Below are positions 9,332-17,701 of a stretch of 64,000 nt of DNA, piece by piece. The translations under genes and the position numbers were made by a program. The number at the start of each line of letters is the position of its first letter. The first letter of the stretch is position 1. Source of the stretch: Thiobacillus denitrificans ATCC 25259 (GTDB lineage: Bacteria; Pseudomonadota; Gammaproteobacteria; Burkholderiales; Thiobacillaceae). The notes under the pieces are model-generated. The model worked only from the letters and a program-made list of their open reading frames with translations, was not told where the DNA came from and made no database searches. The stretch is taken from the NCBI RefSeq assembly GCF_000012745.1, contig NC_007404.1, positions 2,542,001 to 2,606,000 on the forward strand, written 5' to 3'.

Positions 9332-10111
9332 TTAGATTCCGTGATAGCGAACGCCGGTATTGAGCTTGAGGTCGGCACGCACCTGCTTGGTGGGCAGTTC
9401 GCGCAAACGCTTCGAGATCTCGCTATCGGGGTCGTTCAGGTCGCCGAAGACGATCGCGTTATGACCGGCCGCGGAGCAGGCTTCGGCGCACGCCGTGGTG
9501 CCGTCGCCGCGATCGACCTTCTGCACGCACAGTGAGCAGGACTCGACGCAACCGACGCCGCGCGGTACGTCGGCCTTCTGCGTGTCGTTGAGGGGCTCGT
9601 GCACGAGGGAGCGTGCCTTGTAAGGACACGCCATCATGCAGTAGCGGCAGCCGATACAGGTGTGGCGGTTGACGAGCACGATGCCGTCGGCACGCTTGAA
9701 CGACGCGCCGGTCGGGCAGACGTCGACGCACGGCGGCTCGGCGCAATGCTGGCACATCATCGGCAGATTGGTTTCCATCTGCGTCAGCGGATCCTGCAGC
9801 TCGAGCTTGCGTATCCACTGAGGCGCCTGCCGCGGCTTGGCGCTCTCGGCGACCGGCGTCCAGCCGTTTTCGGTGCTGCACGCGGACACGCAGTCATCAC
9901 AGCCGGTCGCACACTTGGTCGCGTCGACCAGCATGCCCCAGCGCACGGCGCTGCTCGCGCCCTGCTCCTCCGGACGTGCCTGTGCGACCTCGATCAGCTT
10001 GATCCCCGGCGCGATGGCAAGACCGGCCGCGGCGGCGGCGAGCCCGCCGATCACCCGGCGGCGCTCCGCCGACTCGGGCGTGTTGTCAGACATCGGTTTC
10101 AATTCGCTCAT
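9332..10111 (-). CDS. dsrO: DsrO, periplasmic four-cluster ferredoxin-like subunit (Tat-exported)
   Basis: A 259-residue iron-sulfur protein. The N-terminus has a twin-arginine signal, SAERRRVIGG followed by an alanine-rich stretch, so it should be exported folded by Tat. Four groups of cysteines follow (CATGCDDCVSAC, CQHCAEPPCVDVC, CIGCRYCMMAC, CVESCSLC with a later CAEAC), as expected for four [4Fe-4S] clusters of the PhsB/DmsB type. The ATG at 10111 overlaps the dsrJ stop as ATGA. A second in-frame Met six residues later (MSDNTPES) is possible. It should pass electrons between DsrJ and DsrP. Confidence 0.93.
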   Translation of the reverse strand: MSELKPMSDNTPESAERRRVIGGLAAAAAGLAIAPGIKLIEVAQARPEEQGASSAVRWGMLVDATKCATGCDDCVSACSTENGWTPVAESAKPRQAPQWIRKLELQDPLTQMETNLPMMCQHCAEPPCVDVCPTGASFKRADGIVLVNRHTCIGCRYCMMACPYKARSLVHEPLNDTQKADVPRGVGCVESCSLCVQKVDRGDGTTACAEACSAAGHNAIVFGDLNDPDSEISKRLRELPTKQVRADLKLNTGVRYHGI

Positions 10112-10611
10112 TGGACAATCCCGGCCATCTCTTCTGCGCTCACCTTGCTGTTGGCCTGGGCCGCCAGCTTGTGCCTGTAATGCGCGGTTTCCGCGTTCAG
10201 CGCATGCTGTGCCACCGAACCTTGCGGCTTGGTCGAATGGCATTCGAAGCAATCGATCTTCACGGCAGCGTAGCTGTGGCAGCTGACGCAGAAGTCGTCC
10301 TTCGCGGCCGCGACGCTACCGGTCTTTTCGCTGGCGTGGCAGTTGATGCACTCTTTCAGGCTGTACTTCTTGGTGCGGATGCCCTCGACCACGGTTTCGT
10401 CACGATGATGGTTCAGAAACTTCATGTGGTCGCGGCGCATGATGTCGGTATCCTCGACACATTGCTCGCCCTTGACGGCCTTGGTGATCACCGGCTTCGG
10501 TGCGCCCGCGACCTTGGTCGGGCTGCCGGCGTCGCTCCCGGCCCAGGCAAGGGCCGCCGTCGTCATGACGGCCGCACCCAATGCCAGCAGACGTTTGAAC
10601 TTGGGCGTCAC
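10108..10611 (-). CDS. dsrJ: DsrJ, periplasmic triheme cytochrome c
   Basis: A 167-residue protein with a signal peptide/anchor (residues 1-24, ending near ALAWA) and exactly three CxxCH haem motifs, at residues 88-92, 108-112 and 121-125. A lone extra cysteine, Cys51 in GEQCVEDTD, matches in position the distal haem-ligand Cys of A. vinosum DsrJ that gives the unusual His/Cys ligation. The start codon is GTG at 10611, only two bases after the dsrL stop. It is the periplasmic electron-transfer subunit of DsrMKJOP. Confidence 0.94.
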   Translation of the reverse strand: MTPKFKRLLALGAAVMTTAALAWAGSDAGSPTKVAGAPKPVITKAVKGEQCVEDTDIMRRDHMKFLNHHRDETVVEGIRTKKYSLKECINCHASEKTGSVAAAKDDFCVSCHSYAAVKIDCFECHSTKPQGSVAQHALNAETAHYRHKLAAQANSKVSAEEMAGIVQ

Positions 10612-10613
10612 GC

Positions 10614-12575
10614 TCAGTCACCCATCCCCATGACGATGTAGCCGGTCGGGCAGACGTCGGCACAGATGTGGCAGCCGATGCACTTGCCGTAGTCGGTATC
10701 GACGTAACGGCCCACGGTCGGGTTGTCCTTCTTCTTGACCTTGAACACGGCCGTCTGCGGGCAGTACACCACGCAGTTGTCGCATTCGAAGCACTGGCCG
10801 CAGGACATGCAGCGCTTGGCCTCGGCGACCACGTCCTTCTCCGACAGCGCGTGCAGACGCTCTTCGAAGTTGCCGAGCGCACCTTCCTTGTCGAGCACCG
10901 TCACTTCACGGATGTGGCGCGCTTCGTTGGGGAAGTGGCCGAGGAACAGCTCGTTGTGCGGAATGACGTGACGCTGCGAACGGTCCTCGAAGTTGTGCAG
11001 GATGTCCTTGCGCTCGGACGTGCCCCAGATCTGACCCTTGACCTCGCTGTACTCGTGGCCGGATTCGAGCCACTTGCGGATTTCGTCGAAGTGGTGAACG
11101 TCGACCTTGGGACGCTTGTCGAGCTCCTTGCCTGCGAGGAAGGCGTCGATGCCGTCGACGGCGATCGAGGCGTGGCCGATCGCGGTCGTCAGCAGGTGCG
11201 GACGGATCACGTCGCCACCGACGAAGACCTTCTCGTTGTTGGGGAAGCGGTAGTTCTTGTCGGCCTTGATCAGGCCATTGTTGTTGTTGAACTGCTCGAG
11301 GCCGGTGAAGTCGACGCCTTGGCCGATCGCAGACACGATCAGGTCGGCCGGCAGATCACGCTCGGTGCCTTCGACGATCTTGGTTTCCTTGCCTTCCATC
11401 ACGAAGTCGGCGACGCGCAGTGCGGTCGCACGGCCATTGGCGTCGACGACGACGGAGACCGGGGTCACGCCGCCGATGATTTCGATGCCTTCCTGCTGGG
11501 CGTGCTCGACTTCATGCTTGTTGGCGGCCATCTTGTCGACCGTGGCACGCGACACGAGCACCACTTCGGCACCCTCGCGGGCGGAAATCGACGCGACGTC
11601 GGAAGCCATGTGGCCCGCGATCACGGCTTCGGGACGGTCATCATGGGTGCCAGACTTTGTGACATTGCCGAGGCGGCGCGCAACGGTCGCGACGTCGATC
11701 GAGGTGTCGCCACCACCGATCACGACGACGCGGTTGCCGACGTGCTGCAGACGACCTTCGTTGAAGGCACGCAGGAACGCGACGGCGGTCACGCAGTTCG
11801 GCGCTTCGGCGCCGGGAACGGGCAGCGGACGACCCGCTTGCGCGCCCATCGCCATGAAGATGGCGTCGTAGTTCTTGTCGAGCTCATCGAAGCTGATATC
11901 CGAGCCGACGCGCGTCTTGAGGCGGGTCTCGACGCCCAGCGCGATGATGCGGTTGATTTCCGCGTCGAGCATTTCACGCGGCGTGCGGAAGCCCGGGATG
12001 CCGTAGCGCATCATGCCGCCGAGCTCTTCGTGCTCGTCGAAAATGGTCACGCCGTGTCCACGCAGGCGCAGCTGGTAGGCGGCCGCCAGACCGGCCGGGC
12101 CGGCGCCGATGATCGCGATCTTCTTGCCGGTTTCGGCAGCGGTCGACGTGTAGGCCATGTTGTTTTCGATGCCCCAGTCGCCGATGAAGTGCTCGACCGA
12201 GTTGATGCCGACATGGTCTTCGACCATGTTACGGTTACAGCCCGATTCACACGGAGCGGGACACACGCGGCCCATCACGCCCGGGAAGGGGTTGGCTTCG
12301 GTCACGCGGCGGAAGGCATACTCCTGCCAGGTCACGCCTGCTGGCGGCTTCTCGATGCCGCGCACGATGTTGAGGTAACCGCGGATGTCTTCACCGGCCG
12401 GGCAGGAACCCTGGCAAGGCGGCGTGGAGAGCATGTACTCTGGGCACTTGTGCGTCCAGCTCGACTGGAAAATGCGGTCCTGAGCCGAACGGATGTTCGC
12501 TTCCGACTCGCCATCCTTGTAGCGACGCCACGTCATGCCTTCGGTCTTTGCTGCTTTGTTCGTCGTGACAGCCAT
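10614..12575 (-). CDS. dsrL: DsrL, NAD(P)H-binding iron-sulfur flavoprotein of oxidative Dsr
   Basis: A 653-residue protein related to the glutamate synthase small subunit (GltD). An N-terminal Fe-S region carries cysteines in CPAPCESGCNRNM. A FAD-binding motif follows (IAIIGAGPAGLAAAYQL), then a second dinucleotide site (RVVVIGGGDTSIDVA). The C-terminus carries a two-cluster ferredoxin domain (CMSCGQCFECDNCVVYC and CIGCHICADVC). In sulfur oxidisers DsrL accepts electrons from DsrAB and reduces NAD+ or NADP+, which marks the pathway as running oxidatively. ATG at 12575 has AGGAGA about 7 bases upstream. Confidence 0.94.
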   Translation of the reverse strand: MAVTTNKAAKTEGMTWRRYKDGESEANIRSAQDRIFQSSWTHKCPEYMLSTPPCQGSCPAGEDIRGYLNIVRGIEKPPAGVTWQEYAFRRVTEANPFPGVMGRVCPAPCESGCNRNMVEDHVGINSVEHFIGDWGIENNMAYTSTAAETGKKIAIIGAGPAGLAAAYQLRLRGHGVTIFDEHEELGGMMRYGIPGFRTPREMLDAEINRIIALGVETRLKTRVGSDISFDELDKNYDAIFMAMGAQAGRPLPVPGAEAPNCVTAVAFLRAFNEGRLQHVGNRVVVIGGGDTSIDVATVARRLGNVTKSGTHDDRPEAVIAGHMASDVASISAREGAEVVLVSRATVDKMAANKHEVEHAQQEGIEIIGGVTPVSVVVDANGRATALRVADFVMEGKETKIVEGTERDLPADLIVSAIGQGVDFTGLEQFNNNNGLIKADKNYRFPNNEKVFVGGDVIRPHLLTTAIGHASIAVDGIDAFLAGKELDKRPKVDVHHFDEIRKWLESGHEYSEVKGQIWGTSERKDILHNFEDRSQRHVIPHNELFLGHFPNEARHIREVTVLDKEGALGNFEERLHALSEKDVVAEAKRCMSCGQCFECDNCVVYCPQTAVFKVKKKDNPTVGRYVDTDYGKCIGCHICADVCPTGYIVMGMGD

Positions 12576-12621
12576 GTTGGTTCTCCTAACGCCTACGAAT
12601 TGAATAAGTTGTCAAATATGG

Positions 12622-14145
12622 TCAGTCGAGCTTGATCGCCTTGCTGACCAATTGATGCACCCCGCCCACCATGCTCATATCGAAGCCGTACTTGGGCAGA
12701 ACCTTGGTGAATTGCGCCTTGCAGATCGCGCAGATGGTCGCCATGAAGTTCACCTGGTGTTCCTTCACCACGTTGTTCAACGCCGTCATGCGCGGCATGG
12801 CGCCCTTGACGCGGACTTCCATCAGATCGTCGGTCAGCAGGCCGCCGCCGCCGCCACAGCAGAAGGTCGATTCGTAGATCGTCTCCTCGGCCATGTTGTG
12901 GAAGTTGTTCGCCACCGATTGGATCAGTTCGCGCGGGATCGCGAACTGCCCGCCGGGCTCGTCGCCCATGCGCGACGCACGCGCGACGTTGCACGAATCG
13001 TGATAGGTCACGACGAGATCGTCGTTCGCCGAGGGGTCGACCGCGATCTTGCCCTGCTTGATCAGATCGTTGGTCAGTTCGCAGATGTGCTGCGGCTGCG
13101 GGTAGTTCGGGTCGAGCTGCTTCTGCAGTTCGATCGAGAACGGATCGTTGCCGCCGTAGCCGATGCCGGTCAGCGTGTTCCAGAAGCTGTACGCGACGCG
13201 CCAGGCGTGGCCGCATTCGCCGACGACGATACGCTTGACGCCGAGTTCGAGCGCGGCGTCGCGGATGCGCATCGCGACCTTGCGCATGGTCTCGTAGTTG
13301 CCGTTGAAGAGGCCGAAGTTACCGGCTTCCGACGCGTGCGACGACAGCGTCCAGCTGATGCCGGCGGCGTGGAACACCTTGGCGTAACCGATCAGCGACT
13401 CGACGTGCGGCTCGGAGAAGAAGTCGGCAGACGGCGTGACCAACAGCACTTCGGCGCCCTGCACGTCGATCGGCAGCTTCACCGGCACGCCGGTGTCGGC
13501 CTCGATGTCCTCTTCCAGACCTTCGAGCGTGTCTTCCAGCGCGGGGCCGGGCAGGCCGAGGTTGTTGCCGATCTTCTGCACCTTGCCGAGGATTTCGTTC
13601 GAGTACTTCTGACCCATGCCGACGTGGTTGAGGATCTCGCGGCCGGCCATCGTGATCTCGGCGGTGTCGATGCCGTACGGGCAGAACACCGAGCAGCGAC
13701 GGCACTCGGAACACTGGTGGTAGTAGCTGTACCAGTCGTCCAGCGTCTCCTTGGTCAGATCCTTGGCGCCGACCAGCTTCGGGAACAGCTTGCCCGGGGT
13801 CGTGAAATAGCGACGGTAGACCTGACGCATCAGATCCTGGCGCGCGACCGGCATGTTCTTCGGGTCCGACGTGCCGAGATAGTAGTGGCATTTGTCGGTG
13901 CAAGCGCCGCAGTGGACGCAGGCGTCGAGGAACACCTTGAGCGAGCGGTATTTGCCCAGCAGGTCGCCCATCTTGTCGATGGCGCGCTCTTTCCAGTCTT
14001 CGCTCAGTTCGTGGGGGTAACCCATGAAATCCTGAACGGGCTTCGGCGCGAGGAACGACTTGGCGTGCGCCATCGAGCCTTCCCTTATCTTGGGAACTTC
14101 GATGTCGTCCTTCAGTTCCGGAACGTCAAATTCAGCAGCCGCCAC
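12622..14145 (-). CDS. dsrK: DsrK, cytoplasmic HdrD-like iron-sulfur subunit of DsrMKJOP
   Basis: A 507-residue protein related to the heterodisulfide reductase subunit HdrD. Two [4Fe-4S] sites are visible (Cys76/79/82/86 and Cys145/148/151/155). The C-terminal CCG-type region (Cys311, Cys385, Cys429-Cys430, Cys472, Cys475) should hold the non-cubane cluster that handles the DsrC trisulfide/disulfide. It faces the cytoplasm on DsrM. The start codon is GTG at 14145, giving MAAAEFDVPEL. It is the probable site where DsrC-bound sulfur intermediates are processed. Confidence 0.95.
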   Translation of the reverse strand: MAAAEFDVPELKDDIEVPKIREGSMAHAKSFLAPKPVQDFMGYPHELSEDWKERAIDKMGDLLGKYRSLKVFLDACVHCGACTDKCHYYLGTSDPKNMPVARQDLMRQVYRRYFTTPGKLFPKLVGAKDLTKETLDDWYSYYHQCSECRRCSVFCPYGIDTAEITMAGREILNHVGMGQKYSNEILGKVQKIGNNLGLPGPALEDTLEGLEEDIEADTGVPVKLPIDVQGAEVLLVTPSADFFSEPHVESLIGYAKVFHAAGISWTLSSHASEAGNFGLFNGNYETMRKVAMRIRDAALELGVKRIVVGECGHAWRVAYSFWNTLTGIGYGGNDPFSIELQKQLDPNYPQPQHICELTNDLIKQGKIAVDPSANDDLVVTYHDSCNVARASRMGDEPGGQFAIPRELIQSVANNFHNMAEETIYESTFCCGGGGGLLTDDLMEVRVKGAMPRMTALNNVVKEHQVNFMATICAICKAQFTKVLPKYGFDMSMVGGVHQLVSKAIKLD

Positions 14146-14193
14146 GTGAGAGTCCTTTGTCCTTGCTTAAATGCGCGTCGATCGCTCGACGAC

Positions 14194-14928
14194 TCAATTG
14201 CCTTGATCCAGCCTCGCAGCCCAGGCCGCGACGTGGCGACGTTCGCGCGGATTGTCGGCCTGGTTGCGGGTCGGGCTGAAGAACAGGCCGGGCGCGTGCA
14301 ACAGCTTGCTGATCGGAAAGATCACCATCAGCAAGGCCACCAGCGCGAGGTGGACCAGCAGCGCCGGGTCCTGCGGCAGGGGCTGGATGTCCAGATACAT
14401 GAGCCCGAGGAAGAAGCCCTTCAACGCGATGATGTCGGTGTGCGTAACGAAGGTCATCATCATGCCGGAGAGGCCGATCGCGAGAAGCAGCACGAGCATC
14501 AGGTAATCCGACGGCGTCGAGATGTAGCGCACGCGATCGACCAGGAAACGCCGCGCGAGCAGGCCGCCCAAGCCGATGACCATCATGATGCTGGCGTATT
14601 TGCCGAAAGGCTGCAGGATGTCGACCCAGAACCAGACCGGCTGAGTGAAGTAGCGCAGGTGACGCAGCAGGACCAGCAACAGACCGAAATGGAAGAGCCA
14701 GCCGAACACCCAGATCCACTTGTTGGACTTGAACAGGGATTCGAACAGCACGACTTCCTTGGCCATCCGGTAGATGACGCCCTTCTGGGTGGTCGGCGCC
14801 GGCGTGGTCGGGATTTTCAGCGGCGCAGGCGTGCGGCTGTAATCAAAAATCTTGTAGACCAGGCCTGCCACCAGCAACAGCGTGGCGATGTAGAACATCC
14901 CGGCGTAAATGATCGTCACAGTAGACAA
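14194..14928 (-). CDS. dsrM: DsrM, membrane haem b subunit of DsrMKJOP
   Basis: A 244-residue membrane protein with about five to six hydrophobic helices and His residues within them (for example LLRHLRYF), like the NarI-type di-haem b subunit. It anchors DsrK and exchanges electrons with quinones. The likely start is TTG at 14928, supported by AGGGGAT a few bases upstream; no ATG start fits. A perfect hairpin separates it from dsrC upstream. The weak start codon may help keep the membrane complex below DsrC in amount (inference). Confidence 0.92.
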   Translation of the reverse strand: MSTVTIIYAGMFYIATLLLVAGLVYKIFDYSRTPAPLKIPTTPAPTTQKGVIYRMAKEVVLFESLFKSNKWIWVFGWLFHFGLLLVLLRHLRYFTQPVWFWVDILQPFGKYASIMMVIGLGGLLARRFLVDRVRYISTPSDYLMLVLLLAIGLSGMMMTFVTHTDIIALKGFFLGLMYLDIQPLPQDPALLVHLALVALLMVIFPISKLLHAPGLFFSPTRNQADNPRERRHVAAWAARLDQGN

Positions 14929-15003
14929 ACCTATCCCCTAACAACGTTTTGTTTGCAAATCGAACGCGAACCGAATTCGATTTGGAAACAAGCCGGAATC
15001 GGC

Positions 15004-15024
15004 GCCGTCCGCTAAGCGGACGGC
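15004..15024 (-). other. Perfect hairpin in the dsrC-dsrM gap
   Basis: GCCGTCCGC (15004-15012) and GCGGACGGC (15016-15024) form a perfect 9-bp stem with a 3-base loop, 17 bases after the dsrC stop on the minus strand. No T-tract follows. It may stabilise the 3' end of a dsrC-containing mRNA or partly terminate transcription, which would fit the high DsrC levels known in sulfur oxidisers. Confidence 0.55.
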
Positions 15025-15041
15025 CCGATGGCTACAACTTC

Positions 15042-15377
15042 TTAGATACAGCCGGTCGGCTTGGGCAGGCCAGCGATCTTACAAGCCTGCTTGGCGGGGC
15101 CGTAGGGAAACAACTCGTACAGGTACTTGTTGTTGCCCTTCTCGGGGCCGAGCTTCTTGCCGATAGCCTTGGTCAGAACGCGGACAGCAGGTGCGATCTG
15201 GTACTCGGCGTAGTACTCACGCAGGAAGTTGACGACTTCCCAGTGGCTGTCGGTCAGTTCGACTTTTTCTTCGACGGCCATGTACTTGGCGATGTCTTCG
15301 TTCCACTGCGACAGGTCGACCAGATAGCCTTCTTCGTCGACTTCGACTTCCTTACCGGCGATGTTCACCATGGGCAT
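15042..15377 (-). CDS. dsrC: DsrC, sulfur-carrier substrate protein with both redox cysteines
   Basis: A 111-residue protein matching DsrC along its full length. The flexible C-terminal arm (KQACKIAGLPKPTGCI) carries both conserved cysteines: Cys99 (the upstream CysB) and Cys110 (the penultimate CysA). Having both is diagnostic of true DsrC rather than TusE. It receives sulfur from DsrEFH and presents it as a persulfide/trisulfide to DsrAB and DsrK. ATG at 15377 follows a strong AAGGAG about 7 bases upstream, consistent with high expression. Confidence 0.97.
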   Translation of the reverse strand: MPMVNIAGKEVEVDEEGYLVDLSQWNEDIAKYMAVEEKVELTDSHWEVVNFLREYYAEYQIAPAVRVLTKAIGKKLGPEKGNNKYLYELFPYGPAKQACKIAGLPKPTGCI

Positions 15378-15398
15378 AGCAATACTCCTTTTGTTAAG

Positions 15399-15698
15399 TT
15401 ACAGCCAAGACTGACAGTTGCGGTGTTCTGCGACCAGATCCACAAAACCGCCGTAATCCACGACATTGACGCCGTCCAGTACGCGCCCGGCCATGCCGCG
15501 CGCCGCCAGATCGGGACCGAGTGCGTAAATCTTGAGGTCAGCTGCTGCTGCCTGGATTTTCGCCGCCACCGTGTTGCCCTTGGTTGCGGCGTAGACCGCG
15601 TCCTCGATCAGCAAAACGGCAGAACCCTTGGTGGCCAGGCGCAGGCAGCTTTCCAGCGAGCCGCGCTCAGAGGCCGATTTATTCACGATATGCAGCAT
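15399..15698 (-). CDS. dsrH: DsrH, TusB-like subunit of the DsrEFH sulfurtransferase
   Basis: A 99-residue cytoplasmic protein of the DsrH/TusB family, starting MLHIVNKSASERGSLESCL. Cys18 lies where the family has its partly conserved cysteine; a second cysteine is near the C-terminus (NCQSWL). It assembles with DsrE and DsrF into the hexameric E2F2H2 relay that moves sulfur to DsrC. The gene sits directly after dsrF (10-base gap) and before dsrC. Confidence 0.93.
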   Translation of the reverse strand: MLHIVNKSASERGSLESCLRLATKGSAVLLIEDAVYAATKGNTVAAKIQAAAADLKIYALGPDLAARGMAGRVLDGVNVVDYGGFVDLVAEHRNCQSWL

Positions 15699-15708
15699 GT
15701 CTGTCCCC

Positions 15709-16104
15709 TTAGAAGCTGATCACGACGTCTTGCTCGTCCATGAGATTCTTCATCTCATCGTCGGAGAGAACGCTTACGTCGACAATCAGATCATCCTCGG
15801 TCAGGCCACGCGCTTCCATCGAGGAGCGATCGACGTAGAGTTTCTCGATGTCGTAGCCTTCCAGCGCACGATAGGTCTTCGAGAAGTCCTTGACCTCGAT
15901 GCCCTTGGTGTCGATGCCCTTCATCAACTGGTAGATCCCGTCGTCGGTGAACACCAGGCTGACGTCCTGATCGAAAGCAGCCGTAATCAGGACCACTTCC
16001 AGACCTTCCAGCGCGTACACGGTACCGTGAGGCGCCTTGCGGTTCAGGAACATGAATTTCTTGACGACGCCGGAGCCGTCTTCCATCTCATCCATATCGC
16101 TCAT
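15709..16104 (-). CDS. dsrF: DsrF, TusC-like subunit of the DsrEFH sulfurtransferase
   Basis: A 131-residue protein of the DsrE/DsrF/TusC family. It begins with an acidic leader (MSDMDEMEDGSG) and then KKFMFLNRKAPHGTVYALEGLEVVLITAAF, the first beta-alpha unit of the fold. It contains no cysteine, so it can only be a structural subunit of the DsrEFH hexamer and the active cysteine must come from DsrE. It starts 11 bases after the dsrE stop. An in-frame Met at residue 4 or 7 is a possible alternative start. Confidence 0.93.
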   Translation of the reverse strand: MSDMDEMEDGSGVVKKFMFLNRKAPHGTVYALEGLEVVLITAAFDQDVSLVFTDDGIYQLMKGIDTKGIEVKDFSKTYRALEGYDIEKLYVDRSSMEARGLTEDDLIVDVSVLSDDEMKNLMDEQDVVISF

Positions 16105-16115
16105 CTCGCTATCCC

Positions 16116-16475
16116 TTAATCACCGAACGTCACGAGACGATCGTACTGAATGCCCATCTCGACCAACTGACCCAGTCCGGAGATCCGGAATCCGGGGGCA
16201 AGGAGTTCGTCCTTGATGCCGCGACGCAACGCTGCTGCCACGCACACCACCAGATCGATCCCATGCTCTTCGGCCAGTTTGGACCAGCGCGTAGTGACGT
16301 TGCGATCGTCCTGCGGGGGCTCGCCCATGCGCGTGGAATTGTTCACGCCGTCATGGTAGAAAAAGATACGCGGTACTTTGTGACCCTTCTCGATCGCGGT
16401 GCGCGCGAAGAGGTATGCGGAGTCACTGGCCTGATGGTTGTAAGGCCCTTCGTTTACAAGAATGCCGAATTGCAT
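16116..16475 (-). CDS. dsrE: DsrE, TusD-like catalytic subunit of the DsrEFH sulfurtransferase
   Basis: A 119-residue protein with the DsrE fold (MQFGILVNEGPYNHQASDSAY). Its only cysteine is Cys78 in DLVVCVAAALRRG, the same position as the active-site Cys78 of A. vinosum DsrE, which carries the persulfide. It forms the DsrEFH complex with the next two genes and passes sulfur to DsrC. The gene lies about 90 bases downstream of dsrB, with a strong hairpin in the gap. Confidence 0.95.
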   Translation of the reverse strand: MQFGILVNEGPYNHQASDSAYLFARTAIEKGHKVPRIFFYHDGVNNSTRMGEPPQDDRNVTTRWSKLAEEHGIDLVVCVAAALRRGIKDELLAPGFRISGLGQLVEMGIQYDRLVTFGD

Positions 16476-16517
16476 GGCTACTCAAACTCCGAAAAATCCA
16501 GTCATTGTTATCGGGGA

Positions 16518-16546
16518 CTCGCCGGAGCCACAATGGCTCCGGCGAG
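16518..16546 (-). other. Perfect 12-bp hairpin in the dsrB-dsrE gap
   Basis: CTCGCCGGAGCC (16518-16529) and GGCTCCGGCGAG (16535-16546) form a perfect 12-bp GC-rich stem with a 5-base loop between the dsrB stop and the dsrE start. There is no T-run in the minus-strand direction, so an mRNA-stabilising or processing role is more likely than full termination. Confidence 0.6.
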
Positions 16547-16567
16547 CGTGACTGCCTCCCAGCCCGC

Positions 16568-17638
16568 TCAGAAGCGGATGTGCGCAGACGCGTTCAGGTT
16601 GTAGCGGCCACCGCGCCAGTTATCGATGTGATACTTGGTGAAGGGCAGACCGGTCTTCTCGAAGAACGCGGGCCAACCGATACGGTCGATCCAGTCGATC
16701 ATGCGCTCCCACGGCTTGCCGTCTTCCTTGTAGGTCGCGAGGATCTTCTTGACCACTTCGGCGACTTCGGGCCAACGCGGGGCGTTGTTCGGCAGGCCGG
16801 CAGCGACCAGCTTGTGGAAGGTCGGCTTGGAGCGGGCGTTCGAGTTCTTGCCGCCAACCCAGATCGCGATCTTCGAGTGCTCGGGATCGTTGATCTGCAT
16901 CGGCGGGCAGGGCGGGAAGCAGGCGCCGCAGCAGATGCACTTCTTCTCGTCGACTTCCAGCGAGGGCTTGCCGTTCACCAGAGCGGGACGGATCGCAGCA
17001 ACCGGGCAGCGGGCAACGACGGACGGACGCTCACACACGTTGGCGACCAGATCGTGGTTGATCTTCGGCGGCTTGGTGTGCTGGACGATGATGGCGATGT
17101 CAGCCTGGCCGCCGCAGTTGATTTCGCAGCAGGAGGTCGACAGCTTGACGCGGTTTGGCATCTCGCACTTGACGAAGTCGTCGTACAGCTCGTCCATCAG
17201 CGCCTTGACCACGCCGGAGGCGTCGGTGCCGGGGATGTCGCAGTGCAGCCAGCCCTGGGTGTGGGCGATCATCGACACCGAGTTCGCGGTGCCGCCGATG
17301 GGGTAACCCTTGTCGGAGAGCGCCTTGATCAGCGGCTCGACCTTGGAACCGTCGGCCACCATGTATTCGATGTTGGAACGCGCAGTGAAACGCACGAAGC
17401 CGTCGCCGTATTGGTCGGCGATGTCAGCCAGTTCACGGATCGTGTAGTGATCCATCTGACGCGCCGTACCGGCCTTGACCGTCCAGATCTCATCGCCGGA
17501 CTCAGCACGGTGATACAGAACACCCGGCTTGGGGTGGCTGTGGAAAGCCCACTTGCCGTAGTTCTTCACCATCACGGGGTGCATGTAGGGCATCGGATCG
17601 GGCGCGCCGGATTCGATGGGCGGACGTAGTTCAGCCAT
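16568..17638 (-). CDS. dsrB: DsrB, beta subunit of oxidative dissimilatory sulfite reductase
   Basis: A 356-residue protein. The siroheme/[4Fe-4S] region carries cysteines in LSTSCCEINCGG (Cys170, Cys171, Cys175). An inserted ferredoxin domain has Cys211 and the CICCGACFPPC group (Cys234, 237, 240, 244). With DsrA it forms the alpha2-beta2 enzyme that, in sulfur oxidisers, oxidises DsrC-bound sulfur to sulfite in the cytoplasm. Start ATG at 17638. The length is normal for DsrB and no motif is missing. The oxidative direction is inferred from the accompanying dsrEFH and dsrL. Confidence 0.97.
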   Translation of the reverse strand: MAELRPPIESGAPDPMPYMHPVMVKNYGKWAFHSHPKPGVLYHRAESGDEIWTVKAGTARQMDHYTIRELADIADQYGDGFVRFTARSNIEYMVADGSKVEPLIKALSDKGYPIGGTANSVSMIAHTQGWLHCDIPGTDASGVVKALMDELYDDFVKCEMPNRVKLSTSCCEINCGGQADIAIIVQHTKPPKINHDLVANVCERPSVVARCPVAAIRPALVNGKPSLEVDEKKCICCGACFPPCPPMQINDPEHSKIAIWVGGKNSNARSKPTFHKLVAAGLPNNAPRWPEVAEVVKKILATYKEDGKPWERMIDWIDRIGWPAFFEKTGLPFTKYHIDNWRGGRYNLNASAHIRF

Positions 17639-17663
17639 GTTATATCTCCAACTGGTTAATGCA

Positions 17664-17687
17664 CGGCCCCCGTGTCATCGGGGGCCG
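17664..17687 (-). other. Perfect hairpin in the dsrA-dsrB gap
   Basis: CGGCCCCCG (17664-17672) and CGGGGGCCG (17679-17687) make a perfect 9-bp stem with a 6-base loop between the two subunit genes. A hairpin here is odd because DsrA and DsrB are needed one to one. No T-tract follows, so transcription should continue. Confidence 0.55.
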
Positions 17688-17701
17688 GGTTAGGCGAAAA
17701 C

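Noticed and set aside
7271-9535. 754-codon plus-strand open frame across dsrN-dsrP
   Set aside because: It lies opposite three well-identified dsr genes and has the low-complexity Arg/Asp/Glu composition of GC-rich antisense frames.
10668-12635. 655-codon plus-strand open frame opposite dsrL
   Set aside because: Antisense shadow of dsrL; no recognisable domain.
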